64,000 bases of DNA from Shewanella carassii (GTDB lineage Bacteria; Pseudomonadota; Gammaproteobacteria; Enterobacterales; Shewanellaceae): positions 62,001-126,000 of the forward strand of contig NZ_NGVS01000013.1 in assembly GCF_002777975.1 (NCBI RefSeq). Reading direction: 5' to 3'. Shown here piece after piece: positions 1 to 7,576 of the stretch. Below the pieces are notes generated by a model. It saw nothing but the letters and a program-made list of their open reading frames with translations. It was not told where the DNA came from and did no database searches. Position 1 is the first letter of the stretch; the number at the start of each line of letters is the position of its first letter. The position numbers and the translations under genes were made by a program.

Positions 1-190
1 AGGTTTCGGCGTCTTGATAGCGCCGAAAATGGATCAGTAAATAGAGGGCGGCGCAAAGCAAACTGATGCTGGCAAAAACCAATAGGCCGCTGAGACTGAA
101 GGTCTCTTTGAAGTATAAGGTGGTCTGGTAACCCGCCACAGTCAGTATTGCCAGCCAGATAATCAGCAGTGGTGCCAGGATAAGTCCCAT
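1..190 (-). CDS. Small membrane protein, C-terminus outside the window
   Basis: Reading leftwards from an ATG at 190, the frame stays open to the window edge, giving 63 residues of an incomplete protein. It begins MGLILAPLLIIWLAILTVAG, a hydrophobic segment. A second hydrophobic stretch at about residues 33-53 is followed by basic residues (HFRRYQ), which suggests two membrane helices with a cytoplasmic end. I do not recognise the family. The reading frame is convincing because of its length, codon use and membrane pattern, but function cannot be assigned from this fragment. Confidence 0.6.
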   Translation of the reverse strand, partial: MGLILAPLLIIWLAILTVAGYQTTLYFKETFSLSGLLVFASISLLCAALYLLIHFRRYQDAET

Positions 191-424
191 TACAATCCCT
201 TGGTTAGACATCCGTGTATATAGGTGACTGTAACCTAAAAGTATTTGTACAACAAATCGCCTGGCGGGAACTGTGGCTTGGTTCGCTTCTCTGCCAAAGT
301 TTATTTTTCGATCTTTTCAAATTGCAATCCCCATCAATTAACAATCTTGTTACTTTTGGGCGGTTTGCGGGATATACTCAGGCAAGTAATGGTTGTCGGG
401 TGAAAACTTGTTTGGAGAATCCTT

Positions 425-997
425 ATGCGTTTTATCAAGACACTGTTTATCCTGTCGGTATTGATGGTGGCTGTGCCGCTGATCGCCGCCCTGTTTGTCA
501 AAAGCGATTACCAGGTGACCACCAATGTGGTGATCAACCGCCCGGTGGCCGAGGTCTATGACTATGTGAAGTATCTTAAGAATCAAGATAACTTCAGCGT
601 CTGGGCCAAGATGGATCCGGCGATGAAGCGCAGTTATCGTGGCATCGATGGTTCTGTTGGCTTTGTCTCGGCTTGGGAGAGTGATAACCCAGAGGTGGGC
701 CGCGGCGAGCAGGAGATAGTCGCCATGGATATCAACAAACGCATCGATTATGAGCTCAGATTTCTGACTCCCTTCGAGGCCACTGAACCCGCCTACATGC
801 TGTTTGAGCCCTATGAAGGTAATAGAACCAACCTCAGTTGGGGCTTTAAGGGGCATCTGGATTATCCGATGAATCTGATGTTTCTGTTTGTCGATTTTGA
901 AACCATGATCGCCACGGATCTATTGCGCGGGCTCAGCAATCTCAAGCTGTTACTCGAGTCTGCACCCGCGCCGCAGGAACAAGTTCAGAGCCCGTAA
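425..997 (+). CDS. SRPBCC (polyketide cyclase/START-like) family protein
   Basis: A 190-residue protein with one N-terminal hydrophobic helix (about residues 5-24) that acts as an anchor or uncleaved signal. It is followed by an SRPBCC-type ligand-binding fold: residues 30-60 have the family's typical opening (NVVINRPVAEVYDYVKYLKN), and the end has the long C-terminal helix (TDLLRGLSNLKLLLES). SRPBCC proteins bind hydrophobic ligands in a deep cavity; the ligand here is unknown. The ATG follows GGAGAATCCTT, a good ribosome site. The gene converges on the SbtA-like gene and their ends overlap by 13 bases. Family call fairly sure, role unknown. Confidence 0.75.
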   Translation: MRFIKTLFILSVLMVAVPLIAALFVKSDYQVTTNVVINRPVAEVYDYVKYLKNQDNFSVWAKMDPAMKRSYRGIDGSVGFVSAWESDNPEVGRGEQEIVAMDINKRIDYELRFLTPFEATEPAYMLFEPYEGNRTNLSWGFKGHLDYPMNLMFLFVDFETMIATDLLRGLSNLKLLLESAPAPQEQVQSP

Positions 998-1926
998 ATC
1001 CAGGCTACCCATTGACGGTAAAGATTCAGCCCTATCAGCAGGTTAATCGGGAAGGTGACCCCCAGCGAGGCCAGCATGGCCACGCCGATATTGGCCGATG
1101 GAATGGCCGCGCGGATCGCCGCTGGTGCCGCAATATAAGAGGCGCTGGCGCAGAGGCCGGCCAGTACCAGTGCCGAACCGGCGGGCAGCCCCAGGGCGTG
1201 ACCTGTAATGATACCCACCCAGGCGAGTACGAAAGGCGTGATGGCAGCGAATGCCAACAGGCGCCAGTGACTCAAGGGCAGCGGAGCACACACCCTGGCG
1301 GTACATAAGCCCATCTCCAGCAGGAACAGCGCCAGCAAGGTCTTGAATCCCTGCATCAGCACAGGGCTCAAAGAGGCCAAGCCTTCAGTGCCGTAGCCCC
1401 ATCCGATAAGCACGCCGCCCCCCAGCAATATCACCCCACGGCTGGTAAGCGCTTCCAGCAGGATATTACCGCTGCGTCCTGGCTTATCCCGGTTCAGGCG
1501 TCGATAGAGCCACAACATGACTATGATGGATGGCAACTCTAGCAGTACCAGATAGAGAGTGGTTTCGGGCTTGAGTGGCCAGCCCAGTTGTTCTGTCATG
1601 GCGTAGACAACAGCAAAGGTCCCGGCACTGACCGAGCCGTAGTGGGCGGCAATACTGATGGCATCGCTCTGGGATAGGCGAACCACTTTTTTCAATATGG
1701 GATACAGCGCCAGCGGGATAGCCAGTCCCAGACCTATCACCAGCCCCAGCTCGGCAAAAGACAGCTGATCCGTGTGGCCGTGCAGCGCCATGCCGCCCTT
1801 GAGGCCCAGGGTCAGCATTAACAGTATGGAAAGGGTTTCGTAGGTGGATTCGGGGACTCTGAGATCCGATTTGAGCAGACCGGCCAACAGGCCTAGGCCG
1901 AAAAAGGCAATAACAACATCAGGCAT
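985..1926 (-). CDS. SbtA-type sodium-dependent bicarbonate transport family permease
   Basis: A 313-residue inner-membrane protein with about ten hydrophobic helices and the layout of the SbtA/DUF897 family. The first half holds the stretch LTLGLKGGMALHG, and the second half LFLLEMGLCTARVCAPL, like the two inverted-repeat halves of SbtA. Cyanobacterial SbtA imports bicarbonate with sodium; in heterotrophic bacteria the substrate is usually unproven. I chose the ATG at 1926 because AAGGAG lies just upstream; a longer GTG-started frame from 1995 is less likely. It is divergent from a LysR regulator 92 bases away, which probably controls it. Confidence 0.8.
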   Translation of the reverse strand: MPDVVIAFFGLGLLAGLLKSDLRVPESTYETLSILLMLTLGLKGGMALHGHTDQLSFAELGLVIGLGLAIPLALYPILKKVVRLSQSDAISIAAHYGSVSAGTFAVVYAMTEQLGWPLKPETTLYLVLLELPSIIVMLWLYRRLNRDKPGRSGNILLEALTSRGVILLGGGVLIGWGYGTEGLASLSPVLMQGFKTLLALFLLEMGLCTARVCAPLPLSHWRLLAFAAITPFVLAWVGIITGHALGLPAGSALVLAGLCASASYIAAPAAIRAAIPSANIGVAMLASLGVTFPINLLIGLNLYRQWVAWIYGL

Positions 1927-2004
1927 GGGGTTCTCCTTGTTAGACGGCTGGAGATTGTGCTCGCCCGGCGTTATATTGGAAAATAAATTATTCACTACAT
2001 ATAT

Positions 2005-2020
2005 ATAGATAATTATCTAT
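2005..2020. promoter_or_regulatory. Perfect 16-bp palindrome at the start of the LysR gene
   Basis: ATAGATAATTATCTAT reads the same on both strands and runs into the first two bases of the lysR-type start codon at 2019. It lies in the 92-bp divergent spacer between sbtA-like and lysR-like genes. LysR regulators usually bind short interrupted dyads (T-N11-A) in such spacers and repress their own gene. The site is seen directly; operator function is inferred. Confidence 0.45.
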
Positions 2021-2981
2021 GGATCTTCGTCATCTCAGCCTGCGCTTGTTGCAGGTGTATATCGAAGTGGTCCGGCGGCAGAATATTTCCGCCGCTGCCA
2101 GACACCTGTATCTGACTCAGCCGACCGTGTCGCTGCAATTGAAAAAACTGGCCGAGCTGGTGGGTGAGCCCATACTGGAAACCGGCCCGGGAGGGCTGCG
2201 GCCGACTCAGGTTGGGCAGGAGCTGTACCGGGCCGCCATCGATGTGATGACCCGTCTGGAAGACTTCAACGGCATGCTGGCCAAGGTGCGGGAAGGGCAG
2301 AGCGGCCACATCAATATCGGCCTGGTGACCACGGCCAAGTACGTGGTGCCGCGGATCCTAGGCGCCTTCTATCGTCATTTCCCCGGTGTCCGAGTCACCC
2401 TGAACATAGGTAACCGTGCCCATGTGCTGAATCGTTTTGAGCATCTGGAAGACGATCTCTACCTCTTCAGCCATCCTCCCAGGGGCGAAACTGTGCAATC
2501 GGCACGGATCATTCGTAACCCTCTGCAGTTGATTGCCCCCAGAGATCATTGGGCCGCCGGGCAGAGTGAACTCAAGTTTGAGCAGCTCAGTCGCGAGCGC
2601 TTTCTCATTCGTGAGCCGGGGTCGGCTACCCGTTTGATGTTTGAGTCTTGGCTCAGCGGTCAGGGGATGGAACTGGGCGACTGTATGCAGATAGAAAGCA
2701 ATGAGGCCATTCGCCTGGGGGTCGCCTCTGGGTTGGGGCTATCAGTTATTTCGGCCCATACCCTGGAGGAAGGGCGTGAGCGCCCGGCCATTCTGAACGT
2801 GAAGGGCTTCCCGTTGGAGAGCAACTGGTATCTGGTGAGCCGTAAAGACAGGCGTATGCCCTATGCGGCGCGGCAGCTGGTACATTTTATGGCTGAGCAT
2901 CTGCAGCAGTGCATAGAGGCCGAATGGGTGGCTGGTGATATCGCCCAGCTACCAACCAACCTGGGGTTGAGCGCCGACTGA
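2019..2981 (+). CDS. LysR-family transcriptional regulator
   Basis: A 320-residue protein with the LysR plan. The N-terminal winged helix-turn-helix covers residues 1-65 (LRHLSLRLLQVYIEVVRRQN, then AAARHLYLTQPTVSLQLKKL). A substrate-binding domain covers about 93-300 (HINIGLVTTAKYVVPRILG and later GLGLSVISAHTLEEGR). Members act as tetramers that change DNA bending when a small molecule binds. It sits divergent to the SbtA-like permease, whose LysR neighbours in other bacteria resemble CbbR/CmpR, so control by carbon status is possible but not shown. No Shine-Dalgarno sequence precedes the ATG; a palindrome occupies that place. Confidence 0.88.
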   Translation: MDLRHLSLRLLQVYIEVVRRQNISAAARHLYLTQPTVSLQLKKLAELVGEPILETGPGGLRPTQVGQELYRAAIDVMTRLEDFNGMLAKVREGQSGHINIGLVTTAKYVVPRILGAFYRHFPGVRVTLNIGNRAHVLNRFEHLEDDLYLFSHPPRGETVQSARIIRNPLQLIAPRDHWAAGQSELKFEQLSRERFLIREPGSATRLMFESWLSGQGMELGDCMQIESNEAIRLGVASGLGLSVISAHTLEEGRERPAILNVKGFPLESNWYLVSRKDRRMPYAARQLVHFMAEHLQQCIEAEWVAGDIAQLPTNLGLSAD

Positions 2982-3099
2982 GTTTGACCTCGGGTTTCCA
3001 ATTGTTAATCTTTCGTTGTAATCTGGACGTTCCCTATGCAATTTTGCCATAAATAACAGGTAGAAATTGCAGTGATAACAATAACTATATGAGGTTGGA

Positions 3100-4467
3100 A
3101 TGGAAACAATAATGGAGTGGGTTAGCCAGCTCAACAGCCTGGTTTGGGGGGTGCCCATGCTGGTGATGATCCTGGGGGTAGGACTGTTTCTGTCCATAGG
3201 TTTGCGCTTTATGCAACTTCTCAAGCTGGGGAGAGGCTTCCGTTTACTCTGGTCCGGGCGGATCCCGGATAAAGACACCAATATGAAAGGGGAGATCAGC
3301 CCCTTCAATGCGCTGATGACGTCACTGTCGGCCACCATAGGCACAGGGAATATCGCCGGAGTGGCGACGGCAATATTTCTTGGCGGCCCGGGGGCACTGT
3401 TCTGGATGTGGTGCACCGCGCTGGTGGGAATGGCCACCAAGTTCTCTGAAGCCGTGCTGGCGGTCAAGTATCGCGAGGTCGATGACAGCGGCAACCACAT
3501 AGGTGGCCCCATGTACTACATCAAGAATGGTCTCGGCCCGAAATGGGCCTGGTTGGGAACGCTATTCGCTTTATTTGGTGGTTTTGCCGGTTTTGGTATC
3601 GGCAACACAGTGCAGGCCAACTCGGTGGCCGATGCCTTGGACAGCAACTTTGGTGTTCCAGTCTGGGCAACCGGCCTGGCGATGATGATCCTGGTGGGGG
3701 CCGTCCTGATGGGCGGCATCAAGCGGATTGCCGACGTTGCCGGTAAGTTGGTTCCCCTGATGACTGTGTTTTATATTACCTCAGGCTTGGCTGTGATTGT
3801 GGTCTATTTCGATCAAATCCCGGCGGCGCTGGAGCTGGTATTCGAGAGCGCCTTCAACCCAGTGGCGGCCCAGGGCGGTTTCGCCGGGGCGGCCGTGTGG
3901 GCCGCCATACGTTTCGGGGTGGCCCGAGGGGTGTTTTCCAATGAGGCCGGTCTTGGCAGTGCGCCGATTGCCCATGCGGCTGCCCAGACCAATAACCCTG
4001 TGGCTCAAGGACTGGTGGCCATGTTGGGGACCTTTATCGATACCATAGTGGTCTGCTCCATCACAGGTTTGGCGATTATCGTTTCCGGCGCCTGGACCTC
4101 GGGGGAAACCGGCGCAGCCTTGACCTCCTACGCTTTCAGCCATGCCTTGCCCATAGGGCAGTACATAGTGGCCGTGGCACTGGCGATTTTTGCCTTTACC
4201 ACCATTCTCGGCTGGAGCTTTTACAGTGAAAAATGTGTGCAGTATCTATTGGGTACCAAGGCCATAGTGCCGTTTCGCCTGGTCTGGACTCTGATGGTGC
4301 CTGTGGGCGCCATGGCGTCTTTGGACTTTATCTGGCTGGTGGCCGATACCCTGAATGCCATGATGGCGATCCCCAACTTGATAGCTCTGGCGCTGCTCAG
4401 CCCAGTGGTCTTTACTTTGACTCGGGAATACTTTATCAAGCAGCGTCAGGCTGAGTTGCAAAAATAG
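3100..4467 (+). CDS. Alanine/glycine:cation (AGCS) symporter family protein
   Basis: A 455-residue inner-membrane carrier with about eleven helices. It shows the AGCS (AlsT/DagA/YaaJ) signatures: ALMTSLSATIGTGNIAGVAT near residues 70-90, GGPGALFWMW just after, and RGVFSNEAGLGSAPIAHAAA near 270. These proteins import alanine or glycine with sodium ions. The substrate cannot be read from sequence alone. The ATG follows GAGGTTGGA. The gene is monocistronic: a LysR gene ends upstream and a strong bidirectional terminator follows at 4485. Confidence 0.88.
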   Translation: METIMEWVSQLNSLVWGVPMLVMILGVGLFLSIGLRFMQLLKLGRGFRLLWSGRIPDKDTNMKGEISPFNALMTSLSATIGTGNIAGVATAIFLGGPGALFWMWCTALVGMATKFSEAVLAVKYREVDDSGNHIGGPMYYIKNGLGPKWAWLGTLFALFGGFAGFGIGNTVQANSVADALDSNFGVPVWATGLAMMILVGAVLMGGIKRIADVAGKLVPLMTVFYITSGLAVIVVYFDQIPAALELVFESAFNPVAAQGGFAGAAVWAAIRFGVARGVFSNEAGLGSAPIAHAAAQTNNPVAQGLVAMLGTFIDTIVVCSITGLAIIVSGAWTSGETGAALTSYAFSHALPIGQYIVAVALAIFAFTTILGWSFYSEKCVQYLLGTKAIVPFRLVWTLMVPVGAMASLDFIWLVADTLNAMMAIPNLIALALLSPVVFTLTREYFIKQRQAELQK

Positions 4468-4484
4468 TGATTGGTTTAGAACCC

Positions 4485-4516
4485 AAAACAGGGCAACTTA
4501 AGTTGCCCTGTTTTTT
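4485..4516. terminator. Bidirectional rho-independent terminator
   Basis: A perfect 30-base palindrome with arms AAAACAGGGCAACTT and AAGTTGCCCTGTTTT ends in a run of T on both strands. It lies between the converging symporter and DUF1704 genes and can serve both. Confidence 0.85.
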
Positions 4517-4517
4517 A

Positions 4518-5870
4518 TCAGTCGGCGTTGCTGTCAAACTCAGTGTCTTCCAGTAACTCGAACATGGGTTCGGCGTTGGGTAACTGTTTGAATAGATGAC
4601 TGAAGTGACGCTGCACCCCCTTGAGATCTATTCCGGCCATCCCGGAGGCGAAACCAAACCAGGCATAGAGGCCACTGAAGTTATCGAACATGGGCGGCAG
4701 ATACTTGGGGGCGGCAATAAGCCCCTCCCTGTGGGCCTGATAAAGCACCGGGATATCCTCAATAGCCAGCTTGCCGACAAACAGCATAGGGATAATCTCC
4801 GGGATCCCGGCGGTGATGGCGGAGCGGATAAAGTTAATGTTTTCCACATAGCCGCGCACATAGGAGATATCCTTGGTGAAATAGCTGCCACCTTGCACCA
4901 TGCCACCGCGAAATACCCGCTGAGTGACCCGGTAACTATCTCGCTTACTGAGATTCTGACCGCAGAAATAGTTAAATACTTCAATAAAGTCGGCACCTTG
5001 CTCGGCCATATCGACCGCGGTGATCCTGTCGCTGATACGCCTGGCCCGCCCTGGGTTGGAGCTCAGGGTGATGGTTTCCATCAATACGGCCAGCCCTTCC
5101 TGGGCTGCAGCTACCCTGGGAGAACCGACGCTGAGCCAGGTGGCCCAGGGTTGAGCCCGGCCATTGAGGGTGGTGCCCACATGTACCCAGCCCTCATGGA
5201 CCTCATAAACATCGAGATCCGATTGGCTGAATAGCGCCTTGCTATTGAGTTTGACCGTATCGCCGCCCACGGCGGCATCCGAGACTATGCCGTCACTTAA
5301 GCGCACCCGAATATCGTCACTGTGAAAGTAATCTTTCAGGCGGCGGCCGAGTATATCCACCGCCTCCGGTGCGGCGATTTCTTTGGGGTGATGACGATTG
5401 CTGCGCAGCGCTGCCGGCAGCGAGAAGATATAACTCAAACGATCGCCGAGCTGCCTGAGATTGTGTCTGTCGCCGTGGAGCTTATGGTTGGCGCTGCCGT
5501 AGAGGCGACGGCTGAATTCACCGAAGTCGGCCTTGCCGCGGTGTTGCAGCATGTCGATAACCTGAAGATATTGCTCGATATTGGCTATCAATATCTTGCC
5601 CAGCTTGTCGTATCTTCCCAGACGCTTGCGGGTCTGCAGACGCAATTCAGTTAACTCTTGGCGGGTCTTATCCGGGTCAAAAGGCAGCGGCAGACGCTGG
5701 TAAAACTCGGCGTCTATCGCGGGTAATTGCTTGCCGTTATTCTCGAGAAATCGGGCCTCTATCTCTCTTGGCCACTTGATGGCATCGAGGATTTTTATCG
5801 GTTTTTGCAACCGGATCAGTTCATCCGAGAGGCGCCGCAGATCCTCTTTATAAGCACTTGTGTCTGGCAT
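4518..5870 (-). CDS. Flavohemoglobin expression-modulating QEGLA motif protein (DUF1704)
   Basis: A 450-residue protein of the DUF1704 family. The name-giving QEGLA motif is present (AAAQEGLAVLMET, about residue 270), preceded by VHEGWVHVGT. Together these give HExxH-like and E-containing elements that suggest a metal-dependent hydrolase or peptidase fold. A link to flavohemoglobin expression is the family's historical annotation; the biochemical activity is not established. The ATG at 5870 has AGGAG upstream; a longer frame to 5936 lacks a ribosome site. It is monocistronic, sharing the terminator at 4485 with the symporter. Confidence 0.8.
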   Translation of the reverse strand: MPDTSAYKEDLRRLSDELIRLQKPIKILDAIKWPREIEARFLENNGKQLPAIDAEFYQRLPLPFDPDKTRQELTELRLQTRKRLGRYDKLGKILIANIEQYLQVIDMLQHRGKADFGEFSRRLYGSANHKLHGDRHNLRQLGDRLSYIFSLPAALRSNRHHPKEIAAPEAVDILGRRLKDYFHSDDIRVRLSDGIVSDAAVGGDTVKLNSKALFSQSDLDVYEVHEGWVHVGTTLNGRAQPWATWLSVGSPRVAAAQEGLAVLMETITLSSNPGRARRISDRITAVDMAEQGADFIEVFNYFCGQNLSKRDSYRVTQRVFRGGMVQGGSYFTKDISYVRGYVENINFIRSAITAGIPEIIPMLFVGKLAIEDIPVLYQAHREGLIAAPKYLPPMFDNFSGLYAWFGFASGMAGIDLKGVQRHFSHLFKQLPNAEPMFELLEDTEFDSNAD

Positions 5871-6091
5871 CAATGGTCTCCTCGGAAGACACAGGTTATT
5901 AACGATTATCATCTTGGATAACGCGCTATCTGGCAACAGAATTTATCCTTGCCAGATCTTGGTGCAACTGTTTGATTATTGAGCATGTCTGGCTAGCCTG
6001 GAATTCAGTAATTATTTGATATTTATGGTTTTGCATTCTTGGCATTCAAACTGCTTACCTGAGATAGATGGCAGGAATTTCAGGAGCCGTT

Positions 6092-7057
6092 ATGGCAAAC
6101 ATGAGTTACTTGAGTGTGATTGAGCGTTTTCATGAGTATCAGCCGCTAATCGATGAACTGTTACAGTCGATTCTGACCGGAATGGCCGATGCCCAGCTCT
6201 TTGAGGATACCGGAAAGGCTATCAAGGTATTTTCCGAAGTAGCGGTCTGCTATCCCTTTGTGGAGTTGATGTATTTGCTCGATGAGAATGGCCAGCAGGT
6301 GAGTCCTAACCTGGCGCTTATCCAGCAAAAGATCAAACTGCTGACCGTGGGGGAACATCCGGATCGCAGCCAGCGCCCCTATTTTCTCAATACCAGCGAC
6401 AAGAGCGGGGTACAGATAACTTCGCCTTATCTTTCCAATGCGTCCGGGCAGTTATGCTTATCGGCGTCCCTGGGCGTGAGCCGTTTGGATGCCAGTCGTG
6501 GCTTTGTGGTGGTAGATATCAATCTGACCCGGCTGATTGAGTTTATGATGGGCGACAGTTTAAGGCGCAAGGTGACGCCGCTGTTCAAGGCAGTTTATCT
6601 CACTCTGGTGACAGGGCTATTCATTATAGTCGGGGTATTAGTGCTGATTTCGGCCAGGGATATCTGGCACTTGTTGGTGCAGGGGCCGCAACTGGCTCAT
6701 GACTCGCTCAAGCCGTTCGGGATCATCATCTATATCACCCTGGCGTTGGCGATATTCGATCTCGGCAAGACCATACTGGAAGAGGAGGTGTTGATGCACA
6801 AAGACATCTTCCGCCACAGTTCCACCCGGCGCACCATTACCCGCTTTGTTTCCACCATATTGATCGCCATCTCTATTGAGGCCTTGCTGACCATGTTCAA
6901 GGCATCACTCGGACAGGTGGAATATATTCAGGGAGCGATTTTGATGATGTTGGCGGTGGTTGGCTTGTTGGTGGCCTTGGGACTATACGTCTGGTTGGGT
7001 GCCAAGGCCGAGGCCCTGCTTATTCAAACCCAGTCTTTACGGGGACGGCAAGGGTAA
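6092..7057 (+). CDS. Cache/PDC-like sensor protein with four membrane helices
   Basis: A 321-residue protein. Residues 1-155 resemble a PDC/Cache ligand-binding domain: a long first helix (SVIERFHEYQPLIDELLQSI), then YLLDENGQQVSPNL, SGVQITSPYLSN and LCLSASLG strands, as in double-Cache domains. From about residue 178 there are four hydrophobic helices and no kinase, GGDEF or methyl-accepting domain. Unlike ordinary Cache sensors there is no membrane helix before the domain. Start at 6092 rests on CAGGAG five bases upstream; an ATG at 6068 has no ribosome site. Function unknown; a signal-relay or transport-gating role is a guess. Confidence 0.6.
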   Translation: MANMSYLSVIERFHEYQPLIDELLQSILTGMADAQLFEDTGKAIKVFSEVAVCYPFVELMYLLDENGQQVSPNLALIQQKIKLLTVGEHPDRSQRPYFLNTSDKSGVQITSPYLSNASGQLCLSASLGVSRLDASRGFVVVDINLTRLIEFMMGDSLRRKVTPLFKAVYLTLVTGLFIIVGVLVLISARDIWHLLVQGPQLAHDSLKPFGIIIYITLALAIFDLGKTILEEEVLMHKDIFRHSSTRRTITRFVSTILIAISIEALLTMFKASLGQVEYIQGAILMMLAVVGLLVALGLYVWLGAKAEALLIQTQSLRGRQG

Positions 7058-7085
7058 GGAGGATGTTGCTGACATCCTCCTATTT
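7057..7085 (+). terminator. Hairpin after the Cache-like gene
   Basis: The arms AGGAGGATGT and ACATCCTCCT are perfectly complementary with a TGCTG loop, followed by ATTT. The stem begins at the stop codon of the upstream gene. The T run is short, so termination may be partial. Confidence 0.55.
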
Positions 7086-7092
7086 CTGAAGG

Positions 7093-7275
7093 CTAAAACA
7101 TATCGTCATCATCGAGCCCCATGGCTCGTCTGAGTTCCAGGCGTTCCAGATAATCCTCCAAACGGCGTTTTATCTGGCGTTTATGTTGCAGCGCCTTCTC
7201 GGCCTGGCGGTTTTTTGGGGTGGTCATCGCTTCAATTTCAGCATCGTTGGGCACGAGTTCAACAATATGGGCCAT
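7093..7275 (-). CDS. Small PA3496-like protein
   Basis: A 60-residue, highly charged soluble protein. Its end, KRQIKRRLEDYLERLELRRA then an acidic tail GLDDDDMF, resembles the short PA3496-type family annotated as putative envelope integrity proteins, whose members carry the R-R-x-x-E-D-Y-L-E pattern. The ATG at 7275 is preceded by GAGGAA; the frame extends to 7323 but without a ribosome site. No signal peptide or membrane segment is visible. The family match is from memory of the motif and is moderate. Confidence 0.55.
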   Translation of the reverse strand: MAHIVELVPNDAEIEAMTTPKNRQAEKALQHKRQIKRRLEDYLERLELRRAMGLDDDDMF

Positions 7276-7576
7276 CACGAATTCCTCACGGTTTATCCAA
7301 GGATTTTCTAGCCAAAAAAGCATTGGCTGAAAAGCAAAAATTTTTGTCTAACAAAGCAAATGATTCTTTCCGTCCCTCTAATCAATATTAGTTTTGGTTA
7401 AATTGAAATCTAGCATTGAGGTTCTGAGGGATATGAGATCGAGACAGCATTTTGAACATATTTTCCAAGAACCTAAATCTTGGGGCTTTTGTGCTGTTTT
7501 TGACTTGTTTTTTTCATGAACCCGACCAGAATTAACCTCATAGCATTCGCTTAATTGGCTAAGGACTCGGCTGTTT
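7276..7576. other. Intergenic region between the PA3496-like gene and the CHASE kinase
   Basis: About 300 A+T-rich bases between divergent genes; this should hold both promoters. I could not pick out a convincing -35/-10 pair or a hairpin with a T run. A minus-strand open frame (7378-7707) overlaps the kinase gene antisense and has poor composition, so I do not call it. Confidence 0.4.

Noticed and set aside
350-856. A 168-codon minus-strand frame opposite the SRPBCC gene
   Set aside because: The plus-strand protein has a clear family fold and ribosome site; the antisense frame has neither.
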